From: Pelolinea submarina
GTDB taxonomy: Bacteria > Chloroflexota > Anaerolineae > Anaerolineales > Anaerolineaceae
NCBI RefSeq assembly: GCF_003966975.1
Contig: NZ_AP018437.1
Span: 2,728,001 to 2,792,000, forward strand
Length of the DNA: 64,000 nucleotides
Direction of reading: 5' to 3'
The translations under genes were made by a program, and so were the position numbers. This document shows, in pieces, positions 34,765-42,619 of the stretch. Below the pieces are notes generated by a model. That model was not told the origin of the DNA and searched no databases. It was given only the letters and a program-made list of their open reading frames with translations. The first letter of the stretch is position 1; every line of letters starts with the position of its first letter.

Positions 34765-35163
34765 ATGAACGAGAAAACTTTTAAGCTATTCAAATCCTTA
34801 GTAACGGCTTTCCTGGCCGTGTTGATGTTCCTGGCTATCCTGCGGGCGCAACTGGCATTGGCCGCGATCGCCGGTGTCGCGGGAATCTTATTCCTGACGA
34901 TTGTTCGTACGACAGGCAGTCTGGTCGTCGACGAACGGGAACAGACCGTGCGCGAAAAAGCCGCCCAACTGACCTATCTGATCTTCGCCCCTACCCTGGG
35001 GTTGAGCGCTCTGGGTCTGCTGGTGTTGAGCCACGATTCCAATTATTTCCTGGAATCGCTGGGTGTGATCTTTGCCTACCTGACGCTCTTCCAAATCACC
35101 TTGTATACCTTGTCGTCTTTCTTTATCGACAGAAAGTTTGGGGGCGATGGACAGGAAGAATAA
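34765..35163 (+). CDS. Small membrane protein, DUF2178-like
   Basis: 132 aa from the ATG at 34765. Four hydrophobic helices with the loop VVDEREQTVREKAAQLTY between helices 2 and 3, the charged D-E-R-E motif typical of the DUF2178 group. Such proteins often sit beside a small XRE regulator, as here, and are thought to act together with it, but no function is established. The 3' end overlaps the XRE gene by 17 bases. Confidence 0.75.
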   Translation: MNEKTFKLFKSLVTAFLAVLMFLAILRAQLALAAIAGVAGILFLTIVRTTGSLVVDEREQTVREKAAQLTYLIFAPTLGLSALGLLVLSHDSNYFLESLGVIFAYLTLFQITLYTLSSFFIDRKFGGDGQEE

Positions 35164-35362
35164 CCTCAAGGTGCTGCGCGCCATGCATGACCTGACGCAG
35201 GAGCAATTGGCCGACGCGCTGCGGGTCAGCCGCCAAACCGTGATCGCCATTGAGAACGATAAATACCTGCCTTCGCTGACATTGGCTTTCCGCATCGCGC
35301 GCTATTTCAACGTCAAAATTGAAGAGGTTTTTTATTACACGGGAGATGAAAGTGACCAATAA
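35147..35362 (+). CDS. Small XRE-family transcriptional regulator
   Basis: 71 aa from the ATG at 35147. It is a single helix-turn-helix domain: NLKVLRAMHDLTQEQLADAL, then RVSRQTVIAIENDKYLPSL, ending FNVKIEEVFYY. This YozG/YgzD-like type has no ligand domain. It overlaps both neighbours by 17 bases, so all three genes should be translated in concert. Likely target: the palindrome in the operon's own promoter. Confidence 0.92.
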   Translation: MDRKNNLKVLRAMHDLTQEQLADALRVSRQTVIAIENDKYLPSLTLAFRIARYFNVKIEEVFYYTGDESDQ

Positions 35363-37463
35363 AACCAAGAAATTCACGCGGGTGTTGGGTTATCTCGCCA
35401 TTCTGGGCATCAGCCTGTTCGTAATGCTGTTCGTGGTCTCATCCAGTTGGATCGGCTACAACGTGAAAAATGAGTGCGCTTCCGCAATCAGCCATTACGG
35501 TGGTGATTGCGTGGAAGCTTTGTCCGCCCAACTGCTGGATGAGAGTCTGGATTACGGCACGCGCAACTCGACCACCTGGGCTTTGGGTGAGGTCGGAGAC
35601 CTGCGGGCTTTACCGGTATTGGAGAGCCTGTACACCGGGATTATTCCCGCTCGCGAACCTTGGAACGATTCCCTCAGCCAGTACGAGCTGAAAAAAGCTA
35701 TCAAGCTGATCAAGGGCGGTTTCAACCTGACCCATTGGGCCTGGCGCTTCAGCTTGGATATGGGTGAAGCCAATTTAGAAAAGCCGATCCAGGAAACCGT
35801 TGTGATGAGCGACCCGTCTGATGCTTACTACAGCCTGGCGCAGACCATCGCGGAAACAGAGGGATTAGTTCTCGCCGATAACCTCACCCAGGCCATCGCT
35901 TATCGCCCGGAATTTATCCTGTGGGTGGCCACGCCGCAAGCGCTCGATGAAGCCGCCTTGTGGCAGGCCGGGGATATTTTTAAAGACATGGATTACTATC
36001 CGGCCTTGGGCATCATCAGCGGCGGGACAATGGAAATCGCCGAACAATTATGGCGGAACGGGCAGCTAACGCGCAATGGAGAAAATTACTTGGGTTCGGA
36101 TGTGGAAGTGGATCAGGGCGTCCTGGAAGCGCTCATCGTGGACCTGAACCAGCCCGAGGGAACTCCCCTGCCCCTCACGCACGAAGCCCTCGTCCAAACG
36201 CTGCAGAAATCGGACTACTTCTATTGGGTGCGGCATGTATCCGCCACCCGTTGGATGTGGGATACCTCCAAGAACGTGGGCGAGGACGGCGACCTGACCG
36301 CCGCGGAGGTCCCCGCGCTGGGCCCCATCGTTATTCAGACGCCCAGCTGCGGCTCCTTCCAACCCTGGAAAGAGGATTCCATCGCCATGGGCTTTATCAA
36401 CCGGGGCGCCGCGGTTTACATCGGCCACGTGCAGACTGCCGTGGTCAGCAACTCCTTCCTGATGCGCAGGGACTACGTTGTCCCGGACATGTCCACCTGG
36501 CAGGAATTTCCGCTGGGTGTGCTGGCCCAAGTGCGCAGCCGCATGGAAGCACGCGTTTCCTCCAGTACCCCGCTGTACTTTATGCTGGGCGATCCGCGCG
36601 CGTATCTGTCCGCCGAACAGCCCTATCGCATTATCGCAGACGAAGTCGATGGAACGACCCGCCGCATCACGGGCGAAACGGATTTCCGGGGTTACCTGGC
36701 CGTCAAAATCGCAGATGGTGCAGACTATGATTTTGTGCGCATCTCCGGCCTGACCGCTGCCAGCGAAAGCGATTTCTTTTTCAACAACGACCTGCAAACG
36801 CTCAACCTGAGTGGGGATAAATACGTGGTTTTCTACCAGGATAGCGGCACTTTTGAGATCACCCTCAACCAAAAGGCGCCCTGGTATTGGCCAATGGGTG
36901 ACGGCTTAGTGGACGCGCTGGACTACAACTGGGTCACCATGAACACCGTCTACAACCCCTTCTCGCTGGTCTTCCTGGCCGGGCTGGTTATTTTGCTGCT
37001 GGTAAAAACCCGGCTCAAGAATACCGTGAAGAAATCGTTCAAGGATTATCGCGGCTTCTTCATCGCGGGCTTCGTCTTGGCCGTCCTGCACGTTGGGTAC
37101 GTGCTGCTGCGCATGGGGCATTACACCGTCAGCGCGGACGCCGTCGGCTACACACCCGTGCAGCTCGTGCTGGGCTTCATTGGGACCGTCAGCTCGGTTT
37201 CCGCTGGCCTGATCCTGGTGCGCGACGCGCGCAAGCCCTTCAGCCGCTTCCTCGGCTGGACCGTGGCTATCCTACCGCAAGCCCTGCTGACCGCCTTCAA
37301 GCTCTTCACCGTAGGCGCCACCGACCTGATGTTCATGGCACAGAATAGCGTGAAACAACCCCTGTGGAATTTCAACGTTGTCTGGCTTTCTCTGATCGCG
37401 TTCGCCATTGACCTGCTCCTGGTCGTGGGTGCTTACCAACTGATCAAAGATCCAACCAAATAG
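35346..37463 (+). CDS. Membrane protein with HEAT-like repeat and gingipain/caspase-like (C25-type) domain
   Basis: 705 aa from the ATG at 35346. One helix (about 11-33) leads out of the cell. Residues of about 50-95 look like a HEAT-type repeat (TRNSTTWALGEVGDLRALPV). Residues of about 150-425 match the outline of peptidase C25 (gingipain): PEFILWVATP, YFYWVRHVSATRWMW with His297 where C25 has GHG, DLTAAEVPALG, VIQTPSCGSF with Cys335 in the nucleophile position, NRGAAVYIGH and FMLGDPRAYL. A beta domain (about 425-510) and five C-terminal helices follow. The C25 assignment is by eye and moderate; whether it cleaves protein is unknown. A terminator follows at 37467-37498. Confidence 0.6.
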   Translation: MKVTNKTKKFTRVLGYLAILGISLFVMLFVVSSSWIGYNVKNECASAISHYGGDCVEALSAQLLDESLDYGTRNSTTWALGEVGDLRALPVLESLYTGIIPAREPWNDSLSQYELKKAIKLIKGGFNLTHWAWRFSLDMGEANLEKPIQETVVMSDPSDAYYSLAQTIAETEGLVLADNLTQAIAYRPEFILWVATPQALDEAALWQAGDIFKDMDYYPALGIISGGTMEIAEQLWRNGQLTRNGENYLGSDVEVDQGVLEALIVDLNQPEGTPLPLTHEALVQTLQKSDYFYWVRHVSATRWMWDTSKNVGEDGDLTAAEVPALGPIVIQTPSCGSFQPWKEDSIAMGFINRGAAVYIGHVQTAVVSNSFLMRRDYVVPDMSTWQEFPLGVLAQVRSRMEARVSSSTPLYFMLGDPRAYLSAEQPYRIIADEVDGTTRRITGETDFRGYLAVKIADGADYDFVRISGLTAASESDFFFNNDLQTLNLSGDKYVVFYQDSGTFEITLNQKAPWYWPMGDGLVDALDYNWVTMNTVYNPFSLVFLAGLVILLLVKTRLKNTVKKSFKDYRGFFIAGFVLAVLHVGYVLLRMGHYTVSADAVGYTPVQLVLGFIGTVSSVSAGLILVRDARKPFSRFLGWTVAILPQALLTAFKLFTVGATDLMFMAQNSVKQPLWNFNVVWLSLIAFAIDLLLVVGAYQLIKDPTK

Positions 37464-37466
37464 TAC

Positions 37467-37500
37467 AAAAAGGCTTGCCGATATTCGGCAGGCCTTTTCC
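37467..37500 (+). terminator. Terminator of the XRE/C25-like operon
   Basis: AAAAGGCTTGCCGA/TCGGCAGGCCTTTT with a 3-base loop and a T-rich tail, directly after the stop. Confidence 0.85.
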
Positions 37501-37518
37501 TTTTAGGGGATTGTTAGC

Positions 37519-38048
37519 GTAGGTCGGGCATTCACCTGCACCCTTCGGGGTGTGCCTAACAATTATGGTGATTGAAAATGTCACACAAGAATGTGTGACC
37601 TACATTTCCCCATAGGTCAGGCATTCACCTGCACCCTTCGGGGTGTGCCTAACAATTATGGTGATTGAAAATGTCACACAAGAATGTGTGACCTACATTT
37701 CCCCATAGGTCAGGCATTCACCTGCACCCTACGGGGTGTGCCTGACGATTTTGGTGATTGAAAATGTCACACAGGAATGGATTACCTACAATTCTCGTGT
37801 AGGCCAGGCATTCACCTGCACCCTTCAGGGTGTGCCTGACGATTATGGTGATTGAAAATGTCACACAGGAATGGATTACCTACATTTCCCTCGTAGGTCA
37901 GGCATTCGCCCGCACCCTTCGGGGTGTGCCTGACGATTATGGTGATTAAAAATGTCACACAGGAATGTGTGACCTACAAACCTCGCGTAGGTCAGGCATT
38001 CTTGCCTGACGCTATTGCCTGATGTCAAATAAAAATATATGACACATA
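37519..38048. repeat. Palindromic repeat array, left of the RAYT gene
   Basis: Five consecutive units of 93-94 bp begin at about 37519, 37612, 37705, 37799 and 37893, with a shortened unit at 37987. Each starts GTAGGTCAGGCATTC and can form two hairpins: GTCAGGCA...TGCCTGAC enclosing CACCC-TTCG-GGGTG, and GTCACAC...GTGTGAC. Units differ at scattered positions (for example AATGGATTACC in the third and fourth). The array carries no reading frame. Confidence 0.92.
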
Positions 38049-38069
38049 AACCGTTTACTGGCCCGAGTT

Positions 38070-38591
38070 TTACTCAAAATCCATTTTCTGAATCACTTCA
38101 GGTTCCCCATTCAATCCCCAAGTAGAACTATATACCCCTTCATCAATCCACTTTGTAAGACTCGAATATTGCCACTTTTGTGGAGCATCAACATATTTAT
38201 GTTTAACTGGGTTCCAGTGAATGTAATCCAAATGATTTATTAAATCATTTTCGTCGCGAATGATATGATCCCAAAAACGTTTCTGCCAAAGAACCAGACT
38301 ATTTTGTATGTTATGAGCCCTTTTATAATTCGCCGTGTAATTCCCCTTAATACTCTTCATAATGGTAGAAAAGTTATTTTGTCCTTCAACCATTTGGATA
38401 ATGATGTGAATGTGATCGGGTAAAACAACGTAGGCAATAAGTTCATATGGATGAAGAAGTTCAACGTTTTTAATAGTTGTGAATAGTAAATGGATATTTT
38501 GGGGATCCTGAAAGATACAAATCCTGTTGTTAGTTACCGCGGTAATGAAAACCATTGCGTTGGGAACATAGTAGCGGCGGAGGTTTGACAT
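38070..38591 (-). mobile_element. REP-associated tyrosine transposase (RAYT, IS200/IS605-like Y1)
   Basis: 173 aa. The N-terminal RRYYVPNAMVFITAVTNNRI is typical of REP-associated transposases. The HUH-type metal motif is LPDHIHIIIQ and the C-terminal signature is RFWDHIIRDENDLINHLDYI followed by HWNPVKH, whose Tyr and His belong to the catalytic region. It stands alone, without terminal inverted repeats of its own, in the middle of two arrays of palindromic repeats. RAYT proteins are believed to mobilise or maintain such REP elements. The coding sequence looks intact. Confidence 0.93.
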
Positions 38592-38699
38592 AAACCAATT
38601 ATAAGATTCTCATTGCATACACAAGATCAATTGTGAAGATATAAAAAGATTGTCATCATCCAACAGAATAACCTCAAACACTCCGGAGAGATAGGTGAA

Positions 38700-39236
38700 T
38701 GTGTGACCTACAATTCTCGTGTAGGTCAGGCATTCGCCCGCACCCTTCGGGGTGTGCCTGACGATTATGGTGATCAAAAATGTCACACAGGAATGTGTGA
38801 CCTACAATTCTCGCGTAGGTCAGGCATTCTTGCCTGACGCTACGCTACATTTCCCTCGTAGGTCAGGCATTCACCTGCACCCTTCGGGGTGTGCCTGACG
38901 ATTATGGTAATTGAAAATGTCACACAGGAATGTGTGACCTACAATTCTCGCGTAGGTCAGGCATTCTTGCCTGACGCTACGCTACATTTCCCTCGTAGGT
39001 CAGGCATTCACCTGCACCCTTCGGGGTGTGCCTGACGATTTTGGTAATTGAAAATGTCACACAGGAATGTGTGACCTACAATTCTCGCGTAGGTCAGGCA
39101 TTCTTGCCTGACGCTACGCTACATTTCCCTCGTAGGTCAGGCATTCGCCCGCACCCTTCGGGGTGTGCCTGACGATTATAGTGACCTATAATTTCCCCTT
39201 TTAAGCAAAACATCACACAGGATTGTGTGACCTACA
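38700..39236. repeat. Palindromic repeat array, right of the RAYT gene (137-bp composite period)
   Basis: Same family as the left array but arranged as alternating long (94 bp) and short (43 bp) units. Long units begin at 38721, 38858, 38995 and 39132, exactly 137 apart. Short units GTAGGTCAGGCATTCTTGCC start at about 38815, 38952 and 39089. The first partial unit (ATAGGTGAATGTGTGACCTA) is at about 38691 and the last unit is interrupted near 39180. All long units have the same orientation as in the left array. Confidence 0.92.
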
Positions 39237-39264
39237 ATTTCCCGTATAGGTGTCCGGCAAAACA

Positions 39265-39292
39265 AAAGCCCGCTGAAATATCAGCGGGCTTT
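39265..39292 (-). terminator. Terminator of the amino-acid ABC operon
   Basis: AAAGCCCGCTGA/TCAGCGGGCTTT with a 4-base loop, followed on the minus strand by TTTTGTTTTG, 20 bases past the stop at 39312. Confidence 0.85.
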
Positions 39293-39311
39293 AATCTTCA
39301 CTCTTTAGAAT

Positions 39312-40049
39312 TTAGCTCAGCACTTTGCTCAGGAAAGCCTTGGTTCGCTCTTCTTTGGGCTGGCTGAACAGTACATTCGGCGTGGCTTGCTCGACGATCA
39401 GCCCGTCGTCCATCAGGATGGCCCGGTCGGCTGCGGCGCGCGCGAAACCCATCTCGTGTGACACCACCACCATGGTCATGCCCTCTTTTGCCAAAGCCAG
39501 CATGACGTCCAGCACTTCCTGGATCATTTCCGGGTCCAGCGCGCTGGTGGGCTCGTCGAACAGCATGATCTTAGGGTTCATGGCCAGCGCGCGCGCAATG
39601 GCCACGCGCTGCTGCTGTCCACCGGAAAGCTGCAGCGGATAGCAGTCCGCCTTGTCGGGAATGCCGACCTTATGCAGCAGCTCCATGGCAATTTCGTGCG
39701 CTTCTTTTTTGTCGCGCTTGCGGATGATGCGCTGCGCCAGGGTGATATTATCCAGCACCGACAGGTGCGGGAACAGATTGAATTGTTGAAAGACCATGCC
39801 CACTTCCGTTCGCACAGCATTGATGTTTTCGGCGCTGTCCAGCGGGATGCCGTCCACCACAATGCTGCCCTGGTCAAATTCTTCCAGGCGGTTGATGCAG
39901 CGCAGCAGCGTGGACTTGCCCGATCCGGATGGGCCGATGATGACGATCACTTCGCCGCGTCCGACATTCAGGTCAATGCCGCGCAGGGCGTGCACCTTGC
40001 CGAAGTGTTTGTGAACATTCTCGATCTGGATGATTGTGTCTGTCTGCAT
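39312..40049 (-). CDS. glnQ: Polar amino-acid ABC transporter ATP-binding protein (GlnQ type)
   Basis: 245 aa from the ATG at 40049, two bases after the permease stop and preceded by GAGAGGTGA; the longer frame overlaps the permease. Walker A is [15 protein letters not shown], the Q-loop is [11 protein letters not shown], the signature is [15 protein letters not shown] and Walker B is [14 protein letters not shown]. Close to GlnQ/HisP in length and motif detail. Glutamine specificity is not proven. Confidence 0.94.
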   Translation of the reverse strand: MQTDTIIQIENVHKHFGKVHALRGIDLNVGRGEVIVIIGPSGSGKSTLLRCINRLEEFDQGSIVVDGIPLDSAENINAVRTEVGMVFQQFNLFPHLSVLDNITLAQRIIRKRDKKEAHEIAMELLHKVGIPDKADCYPLQLSGGQQQRVAIARALAMNPKIMLFDEPTSALDPEMIQEVLDVMLALAKEGMTMVVVSHEMGFARAAADRAILMDDGLIVEQATPNVLFSQPKEERTKAFLSKVLS

Positions 40050-40051
40050 GT

Positions 40052-40882
40052 TCACCTCTCGTAGCGGCTGTGTTTTTCCAGCCATTTAACCACACGCGCC
40101 GCGACCAGCGTCATCACCAGATACAGCAAAGCCACCATCATCCAGGTTTGTATGGGGATAAAATTGGCCGCCATAAATTCGCGGCCTCGTCGCGTCAGGT
40201 CGGCTACCGCCACTACGCTGACCAGCGAGGAATCTTTTAAGAGCGTGACGAACTCGTTGCCGATAGGCGGCAGGATCACGCGGATGGCCTGCGGCAAGAT
40301 GACGTGCCCCATGGCCTGGAAATAGGTCATACCCAGGCTGCGGGCCGCTTCCATCTGGCCTTTGGGGATGCTCTCAATGCCGGCCCGGTACACTTCGCTC
40401 ATGTAGGCCGCGTAGCAAACCGTCATGCCCAGGATCGCCATGACAATCGGGTTGGCTTTATAGTCAATGAAAGCCTGGATATTCCAGGCATGCCCCAAGT
40501 CTTTGACCATAGCAGGGAAGGCAAAATACCAGATGATCAACTGCACCAGCAGCGGAACGCCGCGCACTACTTCTACGTACACGCTGGCAATGCCGCGAAT
40601 AATCTTGTTGTGGGAGGTACGCCCTAGCCCGCCGAATAATCCCAGTACCAATACCAGGGCGAAAGAGATCAGAGTCGTATAAAGTGTGACCCAAATGCCG
40701 TCCCCCACGAATTTCAGGATGCGGTTATAGGGGTCGGGTTTGGTGGTGACCAGTAGGATAATCAATAAGACCACAATCGCGACCAACAACCACCATTGAT
40801 CAATGTCCTTAAATTTCTTATGGAATCCGTTTTCGCGTTTGGGTGTTTCTTCCAATTCAGGTGTTTTCTGCATATTTGCCAT
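40052..40882 (-). CDS. Polar amino-acid ABC transporter permease (GlnP/HisM type)
   Basis: 276 aa. A charged N-terminal extension of about 30 residues precedes the usual five helices. Family signatures are [33 protein letters not shown] and the EAA loop [20 protein letters not shown] ... [10 protein letters not shown], with [20 protein letters not shown]. The ATG at 40882 or the one three codons later could be used. Confidence 0.94.
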   Translation of the reverse strand: MANMQKTPELEETPKRENGFHKKFKDIDQWWLLVAIVVLLIILLVTTKPDPYNRILKFVGDGIWVTLYTTLISFALVLVLGLFGGLGRTSHNKIIRGIASVYVEVVRGVPLLVQLIIWYFAFPAMVKDLGHAWNIQAFIDYKANPIVMAILGMTVCYAAYMSEVYRAGIESIPKGQMEAARSLGMTYFQAMGHVILPQAIRVILPPIGNEFVTLLKDSSLVSVVAVADLTRRGREFMAANFIPIQTWMMVALLYLVMTLVAARVVKWLEKHSRYER

Positions 40883-40984
40883 TCTATAGTGAAAGATTGT
40901 CCCTTCCCCCGGAGGGGTATTTCACGATCGATACTCCACGCTTCGCTCCGAGCAGGAGCCTGGAATCAGAATCTCGAAAAAAAA

Positions 40985-41010
40985 AGCCTGCGGTAAAAAT
41001 ACCGCAGGCT
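40985..41010 (-). terminator. Internal terminator between the binding-protein and permease genes
   Basis: AGCCTGCGGTA/TACCGCAGGCT with a 4-base loop and a T9 tail on the minus strand, 15 bases after the binding-protein stop. This is a strong intrinsic terminator inside the operon, so permease and ATPase expression depends on readthrough or another promoter. Confidence 0.88.
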
Positions 41011-41024
41011 CATTTTAACCGATT

Positions 41025-41777
41025 TTACTCGGCGCCGGTGACCAGCCACTTGGCAATCAATTGATCAACCGTGCCATCTTCCTGGAGCGTGCCCAGGGCT
41101 TCGTTGACCTTGCTCTGCAGGTCAGTCTTGTCTTTGCAGAAAGCGATGCCGTACTTCTCTTCGGTAAAGGCTTCGCCAACCGTCATTAAATCTTCGGTGT
41201 ACTGGCCGACGAAGGAATCCGCGGTGGGTTTATCGGCGATGACCGCGTCTACCTGGCCGTTGATCAGGTCAAGCATAGCCAGATCGTAGGTGTCGTAGGG
41301 TTTGTATTCCACGCCTTCAATGGCCTGTGCTTCGATTTCTCCGGTGGTGCCCAATTGCGCGGCTACAACCAAACCGGTCAGGTCGTCTTTGCTGGTGATG
41401 TTAGCTTCGTCTTTGCGCACAACCACGATTTGTCCGGCGTCCACGTACGGGTCGGAAAACAGCATGGCGGCTTTGCGATCATCGGTGATGGTGATGGCAG
41501 CGATGGCCATGTCGTACTGGCATTCGGAAACACCGGCAATCACGGAATCGAAGGGCGTATTGACCCATTCAATCTCCATACCGGCGGCTTCGGCAACGGC
41601 GTTCATCAATTCAACATCGAAACCGGTTAGTTCCTTGGTGCTTTCGTCCACGGTCTCAAAGGGCGGGAATGTGGCGTCGGTTGCAACGGTGACCTTCGTG
41701 GTTTTCGCAGAGCAGGCGCCCAGGAACAGCGCAGCCAGCACCAATAAGGACGCAGCAGTGATTAAATATTTTTTCAT
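41025..41777 (-). CDS. Polar amino-acid ABC transporter substrate-binding lipoprotein
   Basis: 250 aa. Lipobox LGAC (Cys21). It is a SBP_bac_3 fold: VTVATDATFPPFETVDESTK, LTGFDVELMNAVAEAAGMEI, the FDSVIAGVSECQYDMAIAAI segment and a C-terminal LQEDGTVDQLIAKW. The arginine that usually contacts the ligand carboxylate (normally IT.ER/TI.KR) is replaced in ITITDDRKAAM by the family's usual DR. It binds a polar amino acid; which one is unclear. Confidence 0.93.
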   Translation of the reverse strand: MKKYLITAASLLVLAALFLGACSAKTTKVTVATDATFPPFETVDESTKELTGFDVELMNAVAEAAGMEIEWVNTPFDSVIAGVSECQYDMAIAAITITDDRKAAMLFSDPYVDAGQIVVVRKDEANITSKDDLTGLVVAAQLGTTGEIEAQAIEGVEYKPYDTYDLAMLDLINGQVDAVIADKPTADSFVGQYTEDLMTVGEAFTEEKYGIAFCKDKTDLQSKVNEALGTLQEDGTVDQLIAKWLVTGAE

Positions 41778-41960
41778 TTCTCCTCCAAAGGAATCAGTAG
41801 TAATTGGTTTTTTGTGGGTATGCTTAACTACTACGTTTTAAGCCGGAAAATTATAGCATGGGCTTTTAGCAGGTATGTTGTTTTTAATCATTTACTCCCT
41901 TAAATTTTTCCTACCCACATTTAAATATAATTTTATACCTTAAAATGCTACAATTATTTT

Positions 41961-42524
41961 ATGAGTTTACAAAAGGGGTTAAAATCACTGGCCCAAAAAG
42001 CCATCCAGCGATTTTCAGCAAAGAAACCTCTGGATGATATCAACGGAGTTTTCTTCGGCGAGAATCATTTTCTGCGCGTGGTTACCCAACCCAGCGGAAG
42101 GCCGGAATACGTTTCGGATATTTCGAACGCGGTGACCAGTTTCCAGTTGGCTGAAAATTATGGCAACATCGGATTGATCGCTCATAATTACCTGAGCGGC
42201 CGCTATTTTAAAGAGCTCAAAATCGGCGACCATATCTTTACCATGAACGGATTCCGCCAGCAGCGTATCTACGAAGTGACCAGCATCCGGCGCTTCCAGG
42301 CACTTAACCCGCGCAGTTCGCGCAGTGATTTTATCGATCTCGATACCAGCCAGCGCTGTACGGTAAACGATGTCTTTCGCCAAATCTACGCAGGCAACCA
42401 TCACCTCACCCTGCAAACCTGTATTCAAAACGGCAGCGACCAGGAATGGGGGCGGCTGTTTGTCATCGCCGAGCCGATCTTTACCATCCAGCAATCCGAC
42501 ACCAGTTACCGCGAACATCCTTAA
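41961..42524 (+). CDS. Sortase-like protein without signal peptide or membrane anchor
   Basis: 187 aa. The sortase signature TLxTC is present as LTLQTC (Cys154). The matching His75 lies in IGLIAHNYLSG and Arg165 in EWGRLFVIAEP, giving the His-Cys-Arg triad with spacing close to class E/D sortases. LKIGDHIFTMNG is the typical strand between them. Unlike normal sortases, the N-terminus (MSLQKGLKSLAQKAIQRFS) is an amphipathic basic helix, not a membrane segment. No LPxTG-type substrate is seen nearby. Either it acts at the inner membrane face, or the true start differs. Confidence 0.72.
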   Translation: MSLQKGLKSLAQKAIQRFSAKKPLDDINGVFFGENHFLRVVTQPSGRPEYVSDISNAVTSFQLAENYGNIGLIAHNYLSGRYFKELKIGDHIFTMNGFRQQRIYEVTSIRRFQALNPRSSRSDFIDLDTSQRCTVNDVFRQIYAGNHHLTLQTCIQNGSDQEWGRLFVIAEPIFTIQQSDTSYREHP

Positions 42525-42619
42525 CCCAGTTTTAACCTTTCAAAAGTCTTCAAGGCTCGTCAGTCTCCATATCACTATATAATTCAATCAATAAATAATA
42601 TTTACTGGAGGAATTTTCA

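Noticed and set aside
36050-36872. Large frames on both strands (226 and 268 codons) inside the C25-like gene
   Set aside because: They overlap the motif-bearing frame, contain runs of Gly/Arg/Pro typical of out-of-frame reading, and lack start signals.
37519-39236. Regular repeats that might be a CRISPR array
   Set aside because: The units are 93-94 and 43 bp long, contiguous and internally palindromic, with no unique spacers and no cas genes; they fit a REP/RAYT locus.
40890-40980. Possible small gene or regulatory RNA in the glnH-glnP gap
   Set aside because: Only the strong terminator hairpin is convincing; the rest shows neither a reading frame with a site nor a conserved structure I can recognise.
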